64,000 nt of DNA from assembly GCF_016743815.1 (NCBI RefSeq), contig NZ_CP061037.1, positions 62,001-126,000 on the forward strand. Direction: 5' to 3'. The notes under the pieces were generated by a model that worked only from the letters and a program-made list of their open reading frames with translations, was not told where the DNA came from and did no database searches. Source of the DNA: Sphingomonas aliaeris (GTDB lineage: Bacteria; Pseudomonadota; Alphaproteobacteria; Sphingomonadales; Sphingomonadaceae). Positions within the stretch are counted from its first letter, which is position 1, and each line of letters opens with the position of its first letter. The position numbers and the translations under genes are program-made. Shown here one piece after another: positions 55,601 through 63,626 of this stretch.

Positions 55601-56839
55601 GTAGGACGGCCGGGGCGCGGTGATCGAGCCCATGGCGATCGATTCTACCAGCGCGGTCGGATGGCCGGACGCGCTCGCGATCGCGATCCGGCTCGGCCGA
55701 TAGGGCAGATACACGCCGACGGACTCGCCGGTCGGGAGCGGATCGGTGAACACGGTATAGTCGATGGTGCGCGCGGCCTGCGACTGCGCGGCTTTCGGAG
55801 CAGGGGCGGTCAGGCGCGACTTGCTCAGCGCTCCGCCAAGCAGAGAGCTGCGACCGGTAGGGCGGGCGAGCAGCGACAGCGGGCGGGCCGCAGGCGTGAC
55901 GGGTGGAGCCGACTTTCCGACGCGGATCGCGGCGAGCGCGTCACCGAGCGACGCGCAGCGGATCAGCTCGGCAGGCGTGCCGGTGCCTTTCTCCAGCACC
56001 ATGATCTTCACAGGTTGGCTGGTGCCATGCTTGGCATAGGCGTTCGCCGGCAGCTCGATGTGCAGCGTCAGCGTGCATCCTTCGGTCGCCTTCGCCCAGG
56101 CGCGGCTCGAGGTGTCGACGCGATCGGGAAGGATGGCGGCACAGCGGCCTCCGGTCGCAAGCCGCATCAGTGCGGCCCGCAGATGCCGGAAGGCAGCGAG
56201 TGGGTCGGCGTGGCGGCCGATGCTGCGCGAGAAGGGAGGATTGATGAGGACGGCGGTTGGCCGGATCGTCGATGGCAGAAGGTCGTGGATCAGCTCGGCG
56301 TCGTGCCGCGTGACCGCCACACCCGGGAAGGCTGCGGCGAGCATCTCGGCGCGCGCGAGATCGATCTCGTTGAGGACGAGGCGCGCGCCGGCGCGGTGTG
56401 CGAAGGTGGCGAGGAGGCCGGTGCCGGCAGACGGTTCGAGGACCAGATCCGTAGCCGCGATCCGGCCAGCGAGCGCAGCGAGATAGGCGATCGGGGCAGG
56501 GGTGGAGAATTGCTGAAGTTCGATCTGCTCCTCACTGCGAACCGTATGCGTAGGCAGGCTCGCGACCAGCTCGGTGAGCGCGGTGAGGCACGCGCCAGGA
56601 TCAGCGGGGAGATCGGCTTTCGCCAGGTGCATGACCTCGGCGAGTTCGAGCATGTCGTAGGCGTCCCGGAGCGACCAGCGGCCATCGGCCGAGGATCCGC
56701 CATAGGCTTGCTCCATGACCCAGAGCAGTGTCTCGCGCTGGAGCGATCCGTTCTGGGCGATGGAACACGCGACCGCCCTGGCTGCGGTGATCGAGGGTTC
56801 GGTAAAGTCGAGTTCGAGAGCTGCGGCTGAAGTGCGCAT
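52634..56839 (-). CDS. Strawberry-notch family helicase with N-terminal methylase domain
   Basis: A 1401-residue protein. An N6-methylase-like domain comes first: LEPSAGTGLLATFAHRAGA (~136) and VLINPPFSRSIGRH (~203). A strawberry-notch SF2 helicase follows: GTGAGKGRQVAAIILDQW (~478, Walker A), VVFDEAHEMAGVAG (DEAH-type Walker B) and the C-terminal lobe with ILIFSDAGGTGRSYHASLTC and DAAIQGLGRTHRTHQA. Such giants are typical of alphaproteobacterial megaplasmids and phages; an antirestriction or DNA-processing role during transfer is plausible but unproven. It starts 122 bases after repA. Confidence 0.88.
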   Translation of the reverse strand: MRTSAAALELDFTEPSITAARAVACSIAQNGSLQRETLLWVMEQAYGGSSADGRWSLRDAYDMLELAEVMHLAKADLPADPGACLTALTELVASLPTHTVRSEEQIELQQFSTPAPIAYLAALAGRIAATDLVLEPSAGTGLLATFAHRAGARLVLNEIDLARAEMLAAAFPGVAVTRHDAELIHDLLPSTIRPTAVLINPPFSRSIGRHADPLAAFRHLRAALMRLATGGRCAAILPDRVDTSSRAWAKATEGCTLTLHIELPANAYAKHGTSQPVKIMVLEKGTGTPAELIRCASLGDALAAIRVGKSAPPVTPAARPLSLLARPTGRSSLLGGALSKSRLTAPAPKAAQSQAARTIDYTVFTDPLPTGESVGVYLPYRPSRIAIASASGHPTALVESIAMGSITAPRPSYVPTLSQSVVDAKTLSDAQLETLIYAGDAFERDIPGRFKPVEEGLSLTPDEEGRPYRTGFFLGDGTGAGKGRQVAAIILDQWLRGRRKHIWISKTETLLEDARRDWTAVGGLALDIQHLNQWKLGTPIGAGEGILFLTYATLRSNRGDKGTRLQQILEWVGDDYDGMVVFDEAHEMAGVAGGEGRFGTKDGSDQGIAGVRLQNLLPRARVLYVSATGASDVNNLAYATRLGLWGPGTAFADRRTFVDSLRRGGIAAMELIARDLKMQGLYVARALSFAGVEYDILNHNLTPDQIEVYDAYADAWAIIHANVRAALDATRVTDSFSKDTYNSGAKAAALSIFESTKQRFFCQLLIGMKLPALIPAIRADLAGGESVVIQLVSTSEAMLNRALAALTVEERANLDIELSPREFVMSYLTAAFPVGQMKTYVDDTGKTRSEPMSDENGRPVFSQEALDMRDNLVEQLCALPVVGSALDHIIGHFGTDAVAEVTGRSRRVIMDAHGRQRVESRSPRTNLAETDAFMRGAKKILIFSDAGGTGRSYHASLTCENQTRRNHYLLEPGWRADAAIQGLGRTHRTHQATAPLFRPVSTDCRGERRFISTIARRLDSLGALTRGQRQTGGQGLFDPRDNLESDYAKESLEQWFRLLADGKLRSITLDQFQKLTGLELEGEGGGLKEDLPPIQRWLNRILALRIALQNAIFDEYLGLIEARIEAAKEAGTLDLGVESINAERITILDRTVIRRDQTSGAETEILRLETEERYKPLALDRALRILGDDARPMVNRKSGKAAIRCSTYSLTDDDGEIVRRYELVRPTRSERMRQDLLVDTMWEEASDDEFAALWQAEVEEMSGKTRTSTLYLVTGLLLPVWDRLPDDHVQVWRLNTDDGESFLGRIVPAPLVSKLADALITVSGAETAKHVITSGEIAAVGAYRLKRSLVAGQQRLELLDWPHTRLAELKAAGCFTEIIQHKTRMFVPVATAATVIDRITA

Positions 56840-56884
56840 CGTGGGCCTCCGGTCTGTCGCCCGGTGCTCATCACCGGATCAACA

Positions 56885-56895
56885 AGCCGAAGGCT
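56885..56895 (-). repeat. AGCC-TTC-GGCT hairpin motif
   Basis: Fourth copy, 46 bases upstream of the strawberry-notch start and downstream of the repA stop. On the minus strand it follows GAGGAGAGGG and is followed by TGTT. Confidence 0.4.
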
Positions 56896-56961
56896 CCCTC
56901 TCCTCACACTATTTTTGGACGCGCTAAATCCCCGGGATCGACGGTTCCGTGACCAGCGGCT

Positions 56962-57918
56962 TTAAGCCGCCTCGGCCGTCGCATCTCCGAGGTCTTCGTA
57001 CACCTTCAACAGTTCATCCGATCGCACATCGTCAGAATTGGCAAGTGAAGTCATCTGAGGGACGATCGGTCGTGCGCGTTGGAAAGCGTGTGCAGTGAAC
57101 GTGACGAACGTCTGGAGCCGGGGTCGACCTGCGGTTGGCACCTTTTCGCTGTGAAGCGACAGAGAAAAGCCCGGCAGACTATTTAGCTCCGCGACCTTCG
57201 TGATCTCGGCACGTGCGTTGCGGAGCCGTGCCACCCCACAGCCCATTCGCTGCGCCACTTCCTCCAGACCTAGAGTGAAGGGTTGACCCGGCTGACAGTG
57301 AAACATCGCGATCTCGTAGAGACGCCGCTGGATTGGTGTCAGTGTGAAATAGTCCAGGTCGTATGCAGCGAGCCTTCGATCCCGAAGAACCGCACGATAG
57401 AACCAGTCGCAAACCGTGACTTCGATATATTTGACCCGCTTTTCGCCGCGAACGTCTTCGGCATAGACGACACGGAAACGATCCAGCCAAGAAAAGTTGT
57501 CCTCCTGAGTCTCACCACCAGTCGCGATATTGGTCTCGATCGTGGTGTTTCTCAGTCGACGCAGAGCGTCAATCAGATAAGCGTACGACCGCTTGCTGGC
57601 ATTCGACCCGGTTATGCGGAACAGGTCATGAGCGGTAAATCGGATGGTTCGCGCCGGCGATCCACCGCGATCGAGCAGGTCCGTCATGATGCTGGCGACG
57701 TAGAGCAGGATCTCTTTATCGTAGATCGTTGCGATGCCGTGTTTGCCCGATGACACCTCGATGCTTACGCCCTCCGCCTGGAAGGTCATCGGTTCGAGTT
57801 GGCGCGCTTTCTTCAGCGCGAAAAACGGGAATTCGGCTACCGTGCGCTCGCCCAGGATTTCTCCCAACAGCGGGCTGTCGAGCGTAAACAAATTACCTTG
57901 TATCTCCATGGGCCGCGC
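56962..57918 (-). CDS. repA: Plasmid replication initiator RepA
   Basis: A 318-residue initiator of the RPA/RepA family (PF10134-like). It has EFPFFALKKARQLEPMTFQA, YDKEILLYVASIMTDLLDRG, RFTAHDLFRITGSNASKRSY and DYFTLTPIQRRLYEIAMFHC, with two winged-helix segments. The start at 57918 follows AAGGAG-like sequence; the frame extends to 57972. Palindromic iterons lie directly upstream (57996-58447), the usual arrangement for iteron-binding initiators. Confidence 0.9.
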   Translation of the reverse strand, partial: ARPMEIQGNLFTLDSPLLGEILGERTVAEFPFFALKKARQLEPMTFQAEGVSIEVSSGKHGIATIYDKEILLYVASIMTDLLDRGGSPARTIRFTAHDLFRITGSNASKRSYAYLIDALRRLRNTTIETNIATGGETQEDNFSWLDRFRVVYAEDVRGEKRVKYIEVTVCDWFYRAVLRDRRLAAYDLDYFTLTPIQRRLYEIAMFHCQPGQPFTLGLEEVAQRMGCGVARLRNARAEITKVAELNSLPGFSLSLHSEKVPTAGRPRLQTFVTFTAHAFQRARPIVPQMTSLANSDDVRSDELLKVYEDLGDATAEAA

Positions 57919-57995
57919 CATCGAAGGACTCCTCGAAGCAAGGTGATGACCGACTTCGACGTCCAGTTGCAACGCCAGATACGCGCAGCGGGGGC

Positions 57996-58447
57996 TTTCG
58001 TGCGGTAAAGCACGAGCATTAGCTGGCCTGAGCGTTGCGAACTGCCGTTCACGAGTCTGCCGGCCCTCCCGAGTGATCCGCCGACCCCGCTTATCGTCGT
58101 TCCTTCCGATTCGCGGCCGTCAGAAGCCCCCGGATTCGTGCTTTACCGCACAAAAGGCTCACTGATCGGTCGCCGTTGACGACGTATCTGCTGGGATACC
58201 GCACGGAAGAGGGAGGTGGAGCTGCGTTTGAGGCGCTTCCAGGTGGGAAAGCGCACGTAAGCGCGCTCGACACGGGGTGATCGCAAGCTGAAATGCGCAC
58301 GAAAGGCGGTCGAACGGCTGCTGGATCGGTATCTGCCGTTTCGAGAACGGCCATCTTTCGGAGTGAAATAGCGCACGGAAGGGAGTGAGTGGTCGAGGTC
58401 GGCCGCCGCGGCATCAGCAGACCGGGCTCGTGCTTTACCGCACGAAA
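57996..58447. other. Iteron region, candidate oriV
   Basis: Copies of TCGTGCTTTACCGCACGAAA or its complement occur at 57996-58015 (reverse), 58136-58155 and 58428-58447. Half-sites GCGCACGRAAGG lie between them (near 58200, 58293 and 58370). Each full copy is itself a dyad (TCGTGC / GCACGA). No gene fits the 58021-58487 interval. It is the probable RepA-binding origin or the operator of both rep genes. Confidence 0.75.
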
Positions 58448-58487
58448 GGTGCCAATGGTAGCGAGACAGCAGCAAGAACGGGCCCGC

Positions 58488-59726
58488 TCATTGAAGTGCC
58501 GGCCTGGTCCGGAATCCCCATAGGCTTTTGGACAGATCGAGTTCGCCGCGATGGGCGCGACTGACCATACCGGCGAAATATGCGCCCGGCGTCAGGCGTA
58601 TCTCGTCACGCGCGCCCCGCTCTGCGGTGATCATGATGGCGATCGATGCCGCGTCGCTCCCTAGCTGGTCGATCGCATCCACCCATGTGCCCGTCCGAAT
58701 GCCGAGATCGTGCCGGAGGCGGGCGGCCGCGCGGTGGAGATCGATCCAGCCCGGATGGTCGCGCTCCACGTACATCGCCGTGGTCGGGAACATCTCGACC
58801 AGTTCCCGGGGCGATGTCTTGAACGCGCTTTTCGACGGCGACACCGGGAGATCGGGCGCCAGCTCTTCGGGCCGCTCCCGGTCAAAACTACAATCTCGCA
58901 AAGCCTGTACGGAATTGAGGGAGGGATTGGTTTGTGTATGTATGAAGGGTGCGGATTTTGACCCTGAGGCGTCTAAATCGTCGTTAAACATGAAGTGGTC
59001 GATCGTCTCGCCGACCAGCGCCTCGACGTCCGGGAGAGTTGCAAGAGCGGCTTCTAACGCCGCTGAGTCCCGCATGGCGCGGGCAGCAGCTGCACGCCGC
59101 ACGGTTGCCTCAAGTGCGTCTTGGAGGGCAAGCCAATGCGGTCCGGTCAGGCGCAGGTCGGCTGCCTGAGCGAGCGCCTGGCCGACGATACGCCGGACTC
59201 GTGCAACCTCCTGCCGCCCGCGTTTATCGAGCCGTGAGAATGCCGTGTGTGCCTCTGCGGCGGCCTTCAGCTCCGCGAAGCGCGCTCGCAGGGGGAACAG
59301 GTCGATGCCGTAGGCGCTGATGATCTCGCCCGTCGCGTTGCGCTGGCCTCGGCGCCGGCCGTGGGCCGCGTCGCGCATGGTGATGAGCGCCAGCGTCCGT
59401 AGCTGCCGCAGGCGCGCCTTGATGGCGCTTTCGGTAACGCCGGCGAGTTCGGCCAAGGTGTAGTTGCTCGGCCAGGCGATCGGACGAGCCTCGCCCTTGT
59501 AGTCGTCCGGGCGTGTGTACCCGATCAGATGCTTCAGCGTCTCCAATGCCGACGCGCTGAGCCCGATAGCGGTCTTTGCCCCATCCAACACGCGATAGAG
59601 ATCGTTCCGCTCGACGTCGCCTGCGTTTTCGATGCGAGCCGCCAATTCCCGCTCGATGCGTCGCGTGAGCGCTGAGATCGGGCGAGCGCCGGTCCGCCCT
59701 GTGAAGGCGGTTTGGGTATAGGACAT
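58488..59726 (-). CDS. repC: Replication initiator RepC
   Basis: A 412-residue protein of the RepC family. The N-terminal winged-helix part has RNDLYRVLDGAKTAIGLSAS, WPSNYTLAELAGVTESAIKA and RLRQLRTLALITMRD. The C-terminal part ends AYFAGMVSRAHRGELDLSKS and LWGFR, the RepC hallmark. In repABC plasmids the origin lies inside repC; here an AT-richer stretch at about 58880-58995 within the gene fits that. RepA and RepC adjoin on the same strand, separated by the iterons. Confidence 0.87.
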   Translation of the reverse strand: MSYTQTAFTGRTGARPISALTRRIERELAARIENAGDVERNDLYRVLDGAKTAIGLSASALETLKHLIGYTRPDDYKGEARPIAWPSNYTLAELAGVTESAIKARLRQLRTLALITMRDAAHGRRRGQRNATGEIISAYGIDLFPLRARFAELKAAAEAHTAFSRLDKRGRQEVARVRRIVGQALAQAADLRLTGPHWLALQDALEATVRRAAAARAMRDSAALEAALATLPDVEALVGETIDHFMFNDDLDASGSKSAPFIHTQTNPSLNSVQALRDCSFDRERPEELAPDLPVSPSKSAFKTSPRELVEMFPTTAMYVERDHPGWIDLHRAAARLRHDLGIRTGTWVDAIDQLGSDAASIAIMITAERGARDEIRLTPGAYFAGMVSRAHRGELDLSKSLWGFRTRPALQ

Positions 59727-59881
59727 CGTTCGACACTCCATGCTTGGAGGCCGTCACCAGACAAAGCGAAGGCGTGGCGCGAGGCGCGCAAACTTGAACG
59801 GGGCTGGGGAGGGTGCTACCTACCTCTATCTACGTAAGTGGCCTCACGCTTGCCGGCGTGGGGTAGCGGATCTCCGCAGGG

Positions 59882-59902
59882 TGCCCGGCCTCGTGCCGGG
59901 CA
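59882..59902. promoter_or_regulatory. Strong hairpin upstream of repC
   Basis: TGCCCGGC-CTCGT-GCCGGGCA is a perfect eight-pair hairpin in the repC leader region, followed by TTCGTT on the plus strand. CCTCACGC/GCGTGGGG lies just left of it. It may terminate a short plus-strand antisense RNA controlling repC, as in repABC plasmids, or be an attenuator. Confidence 0.4.
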
Positions 59903-60003
59903 TTCGTTATGTGGTCACAGCGCGCTCCCCGTTACGCCCGAATCTGTTTGGGTCGGTGCAGTACAGAAGCAGGACGGAGGGGGATCGAGACAAGCAGCGT
60001 GAC

Positions 60004-60055
60004 TCGTGCTTTATCGAACGAAAGCCGACTAATTTTCGTGCTTTACCGCACGAAA
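60004..60055 (+). repeat. Two more iterons upstream of repC
   Basis: TCGTGCTTTATCGAACGAAA at 60004-60023 and TCGTGCTTTACCGCACGAAA at 60036-60055. The second is within a perfect TTTCGTGC/GCACGAAA dyad. They are the same repeat as in the repA-repC interval, so RepA may control both transcription units. Confidence 0.75.
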
Positions 60056-60084
60056 CTAATCGTCCTGACGACTAGGCAAGACAG

Positions 60085-60543
60085 TTAGAGAGGCAAACCG
60101 GCGCCAGCGGTCTGCAGGTCGAGCCAATCATCGGCAGCCTTGGCGAGGAGATCAAGCATGGTGACGAGCAGACGTCTGCGATCGCGCGGATCCTCTGCGC
60201 GGCTGATGTATCCAAGCGCTTCCATGTGCTCGAGATGACGCAGCGCCGTTGTCGTCGAGCCCCCGCTGAGTTCGCACAGTCGTGAGACCGGCAGGACGCG
60301 CTGCTCACGCGTGGCAACGTATAGCTCCAGAAGCATGTCCCAGCTCGGATCGTAGAAGCGTAAGCCAGCGAAAGACTTCGCTCTTCGGCGTCGACCAGCC
60401 AACAGCGCTTTTGCTGCCGCGAGGCGTCGGTTGTCGGACTCTCCGCCGACGGCATGCGCTGCGAGCAGCGTCTCCTCGATTGCCTTGCGGGGAAGCCTCA
60501 CGACGACATCGATCAGCTCGTCTCCTTGAGTTGGTCTATCCAT
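60085..60543 (-). CDS. MarR-like winged-helix protein
   Basis: A 152-residue protein with a C-terminal winged helix: WDMLLELYVATREQRVLPVS, LCELSGGSTTTALRHLEHME and GYISRAEDPRDRRRLLVTML, the last being the MarR-type wing. The N-terminal ~60 residues are basic. It overlaps the upstream membrane protein gene by 31 bases. Possibly a local regulator of the replication region. Confidence 0.75.
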   Translation of the reverse strand: MDRPTQGDELIDVVVRLPRKAIEETLLAAHAVGGESDNRRLAAAKALLAGRRRRAKSFAGLRFYDPSWDMLLELYVATREQRVLPVSRLCELSGGSTTTALRHLEHMEALGYISRAEDPRDRRRLLVTMLDLLAKAADDWLDLQTAGAGLPL

Positions 60544-60995
60544 GATCGTCTCGATCCATGCCGGATATGCGGTTCGGCATCAGCTCCGAGGCGAAGTGTT
60601 CCGAGCGCCAAAGCGCCCAGTGCCAAGTAAGCGTAGATGCCGAGACCGGTGTGATAAGCGAAGAGCGGGACCCGCGGCAGCAGTGCCCCGCACACGCTCA
60701 TGAACAGGTTGGCGACTGCGAAGCCGGCCGCCCAGATCGGCCAGAAGCGGACCGTGGTCGCACCAAGCCAGAAGAAGCCACTCGCGACACAGAGGTCGAT
60801 TGCGAGGATCGACGCTGCGCCGGGAGCCCAGCCTATGGTCGGGGCGATCAGTCGCACGGCTGTAGAAGCAACAAGCCCCGCAAGATTGATCAGCCCACCG
60901 AGGCGCTCGGGCCTCCCGCCCCGAGCAAAGGCGAGGAGTAGAACGGCTGCCGCGACGGTGTCGAAGACGACGGCGAGTATGACTTGAATTGTCAT
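60513..60995 (-). CDS. Polytopic inner-membrane protein
   Basis: A 160-residue hydrophobic protein with about five predicted membrane helices: VILAVVFDTVAAAVLLLAFA, GAASILAIDLCVASGFFWLG, FWPIWAAGFAVANLFMSVCG and LGIYAYLALGALALGTL. A basic C-terminal tail follows. No family recognised. The end overlaps the start of the winged-helix gene. Confidence 0.65.
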   Translation of the reverse strand: MTIQVILAVVFDTVAAAVLLLAFARGGRPERLGGLINLAGLVASTAVRLIAPTIGWAPGAASILAIDLCVASGFFWLGATTVRFWPIWAAGFAVANLFMSVCGALLPRVPLFAYHTGLGIYAYLALGALALGTLRLGADAEPHIRHGSRRSWIDQLKETS

Positions 60996-61020
60996 AGGTT
61001 CAGCCGCCGCCTCTGCAGTG

Positions 61021-61362
61021 TCATGCTGGCAGCAGCTCCCTCTCCTCTGATGACGCGATGGCAGGCTTTGGCAGCGTCTCGCCCCAACTCGTCTCCGTCA
61101 AACCAAGTTGACGCCCGGCCTTCTCGATTGAGGGGTGCGCTCGCATCGCCATCTGCTCCTGACCATCGACCAAGGAGGAAAGCGCGGCAACGGTTGCCCG
61201 CACAGTCCGCTGGACCATCGCCGGAGACACGCGATGAGTTTCCGTAGCCTCGAGCGTGGTTAGAAGAAACTGCGCCGTGTCGCGAGCGGCGAGATTGATC
61301 GATCGTTCGGCCTTGCGCAGTTCGTCCGCAACAATCCGGCCGGTATTCGTCAGAGCATTCAT
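61021..61362 (-). CDS. Small helical protein
   Basis: A 113-residue predicted all-helical protein: MNALTNTGRIVADELRKAER, SINLAARDTAQFLLTTLEAT and SPAMVQRTVRATVAALSSLV. GAGGCGC lies upstream of the start. It lies 25 bases from the adjoining membrane gene and 27 from the LuxR-type gene, consistent with one operon. Function unknown. Confidence 0.6.
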   Translation of the reverse strand: MNALTNTGRIVADELRKAERSINLAARDTAQFLLTTLEATETHRVSPAMVQRTVRATVAALSSLVDGQEQMAMRAHPSIEKAGRQLGLTETSWGETLPKPAIASSEERELLPA

Positions 61363-61389
61363 TGCGCCTCCTCGGGCGCGTTGCGCCCA

Positions 61390-61881
61390 TCACAGTGGTT
61401 TCAGCCCGAGCAGGAGGAGCAGCGTCAGGATGGCCATGCCGGCGGCAGTGAGCCCCAACGGCGTGACAATCGCGATGATGAAGGTCCAGGCAGCAACTTG
61501 CTTCCAAGACATCATGTTCGCTGCCGCCTCGTTGGTCGGCCAAGCCGGTGGAAGCGGGAATGTGGGGGGCGCGGAAGGTAGGGTGTTTGCAGGGGGCAAA
61601 GGCTCTACCCCCGCCTCGTGATCCGCAAATAGGCGCGCAGCGTCGAAGCGGGTGGCGACACCTAACAGGGCGTTTGCCTTCAACAACTGCTTATCGACCG
61701 CGCGGTGGCTGCTTCCAGTTTCCGCTGCGATCTCCTTAGAATTGCGGTGCTGAGCGACGAGACGGAGATACGACCTCTGTCGCTCGGAAAGGAGCGCAAT
61801 GCCGGTAGGCGCCTTCGGACGGATTTGGGGCGGCCGAGGCGGACCAGCGGCATCACCGGAAGCGAAGTCTGTTGTTGGCAT
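61390..61881 (-). CDS. LuxR-type HTH protein with C-terminal membrane helix
   Basis: A 163-residue protein. Residues ~28-85 form a LuxR/GerE-type HTH: LSERQRSYLRLVAQHRNSKE, IAAETGSSHRAVDKQLLKAN. After a proline-rich linker come one or two C-terminal membrane segments (VAAWTFIIAIVTPLGLTAAG, MAILTLLLLLGL). Sphingomonad mobile elements often carry such membrane-anchored HTH proteins. Probably a membrane-tethered regulator. Confidence 0.72.
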   Translation of the reverse strand: MPTTDFASGDAAGPPRPPQIRPKAPTGIALLSERQRSYLRLVAQHRNSKEIAAETGSSHRAVDKQLLKANALLGVATRFDAARLFADHEAGVEPLPPANTLPSAPPTFPLPPAWPTNEAAANMMSWKQVAAWTFIIAIVTPLGLTAAGMAILTLLLLLGLKPL

Positions 61882-61990
61882 CCTAGGAACTCAGAAACGG
61901 AACACGGAGCGAATCGGCTCCACGATTTCAGTTAACCGAAGTCAGAAGATACCGCAGCGTTTCTTGGTTCGGGTGCGCCGGACGTTCGGC

Positions 61991-62296
61991 TTAATGGAGC
62001 GAAGGCAGATCACGCAGCGTCACGGACGTGTCCTGTAGATAGGCCGCCCAGAACGACAGGATACGCCCTTCTGCCGGGCGATCAGCGGCAGTGTGGGTGG
62101 CAAATTCGCGAAGACCGCGCGCCAGCTCCTCACCGCCGATCACATGCTCGCGCTCAAGGATGGTTGCAAGAAGAGCTAGCCAGTCGCCATGTGCCCGGAC
62201 AAGCGCCTCGATCTCGATGGATTTATCGAGCCTCTCAGGAGCATCCACACGCGTCCAGAAGCATAGTCGAGCTAAGAGTCGGGTCGTGAAGGTCAT
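61991..62296 (-). CDS. Hypothetical small helical protein
   Basis: A 101-residue ORF starting MTFTTRLLARLCFWTRVDAP at 62296. Helical: SIEIEALVRAHGDWLALLAT, ILEREHVIGGEELARGLREF, AEGRILSFWAAYLQDTSVTL. No recognised family. A complex inverted-repeat region lies directly upstream (62330-62448). Confidence 0.55.
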   Translation of the reverse strand: MTFTTRLLARLCFWTRVDAPERLDKSIEIEALVRAHGDWLALLATILEREHVIGGEELARGLREFATHTAADRPAEGRILSFWAAYLQDTSVTLRDLPSLH

Positions 62297-62329
62297 CAGA
62301 TGCGTTCCATCAACCGCCGCTGCCGGGAC

Positions 62330-62448
62330 GGTTGAACACGCGGGAACACTGGTAACCACGCCCCACGTATTCCCCGCACCGGTCGCCCGGATACAAGGTC
62401 TTGTATTCCGCGGGCCGCCCGACATAGCCGGGGACCCAGTGTTCAACC
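62330..62448. repeat. Nested inverted-repeat region
   Basis: GGTTGAACAC (62330-62339) pairs with GTGTTCAACC (62439-62448), and GAACACTGG (62344-62352) pairs with CCAGTGTTC (62436-62444). TACAAG-GT-CTTGTA lies in the middle (~62393). It is upstream of the 62296 gene and in a 637-base gap without other genes. It could fold as an extended RNA leader or serve as an operator. Confidence 0.5.
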
Positions 62449-62933
62449 GCACACGCGGGCCAGGTACGGTGTTCAAGCCGCCTCTGACGAACGCAGCATG
62501 CCACAATCAATTCGGAATGACACGCTCCGGTTTTGCTAACTGAAGATGGACCCTGCGGAGCGGCGGGTCGCGCGTTGGCTTGGCGCGGCGTGCTACAAGG
62601 CTGAAAGGCGAAAGCTCTCGACCTCCGGTGCGTTCGAACGCTTTAGGATAGTTCGAGGCGGTCGCACTGACCGAGGCGGGGGTGGCTTCTCGAAGCAAAA
62701 AAAGGACCAGTTGATCCCGAGTTTTCGGACTTTCTGTAAGCGATAAGCCGTTGCGCACCGCCGGGCGCAGTCGCAGGAGTGGGTATCGATCGCAGATGCC
62801 GTTTCGTACCCGGATTTTTAGGGGCTCGGCCGATGTGCTTGGCCTCGGGCCATCAAAATCCACTATCGGAGTGGTCCGCGGGGACGCGTGGGCTCGACGA
62901 GTCGCTACACGGTCCCCTACCGTCGCGCACTCG

Positions 62934-63626
62934 ATGGACCATCCAGGCCGATTTCGTCTGATTTGCTCCAAGGATTTGGTGGATGCCGCTGCACACGTGT
63001 TTCGGGTGGCAAGCCACGATGGAATGATACGCCTCGCCGCAGAAGCGGCCGCCTTTCACGGCGACCGCCTCGACTCCGCCGCCCCGGCGCGGGTCTCGCT
63101 AGGAGTGTTCGGCCGCGCCGCACGGCTGCCAGGGCTAGAGCCGATGCCGGCCCACCAATTTCGGCGTGTGCTTCGAGATCTCACCCGGGCGCTGCTGGCG
63201 CCCGACCAGTTCAAGACCAGCTACATCAACCTGTTCGACTGCCCCTTGCTGCCGGCGATGCCGGAGTACAAACCGCAAACCTGGGACGAGCAGCCCTATT
63301 GCGAACTGTCACCCTTCGGCCGCGCGCACGTGCTGAGCGCCGTGGTGGCGCTCCTCGCCGACGAGCCCGTGGGTCGCCTAACGTTAGGCGCGCACCGGCC
63401 GTGGCACGGGCACCGAACGCTGGAGACGCTGCTGGCCGATGCGCCTCGCTGGGTGCAAGCCATGCTGATCAGGAGCAGCGTGACTTGGCCCGCGCCTTTG
63501 CGCGCCCGCGTCGACGGCCATCACCGACAAACGGGTATGGAGGTGGACGACGTTCTGGCGCAGTTTAGCGCTTGGCGGGCCGAGCGCGAGCGGCAGCAGC
63601 GCGAGCGAACGTCGCTGATCGGGTGA
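62934..63626 (+). CDS. Hypothetical protein
   Basis: A 230-residue protein: MDHPGRFRLICSKDLVDAAA, HVFRVASHDGMIRLAAEAAA, LLAPDQFKTSYINLFDCPLL and PYCELSPFGRAHVLSAVVAL, with a charged C-terminal helix. Composition is clearly protein-like, but no family is recognised. The start at 62934 is where the protein-like sequence begins; the frame is open to 62751. Confidence 0.55.
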   Translation: MDHPGRFRLICSKDLVDAAAHVFRVASHDGMIRLAAEAAAFHGDRLDSAAPARVSLGVFGRAARLPGLEPMPAHQFRRVLRDLTRALLAPDQFKTSYINLFDCPLLPAMPEYKPQTWDEQPYCELSPFGRAHVLSAVVALLADEPVGRLTLGAHRPWHGHRTLETLLADAPRWVQAMLIRSSVTWPAPLRARVDGHHRQTGMEVDDVLAQFSAWRAERERQQRERTSLIG

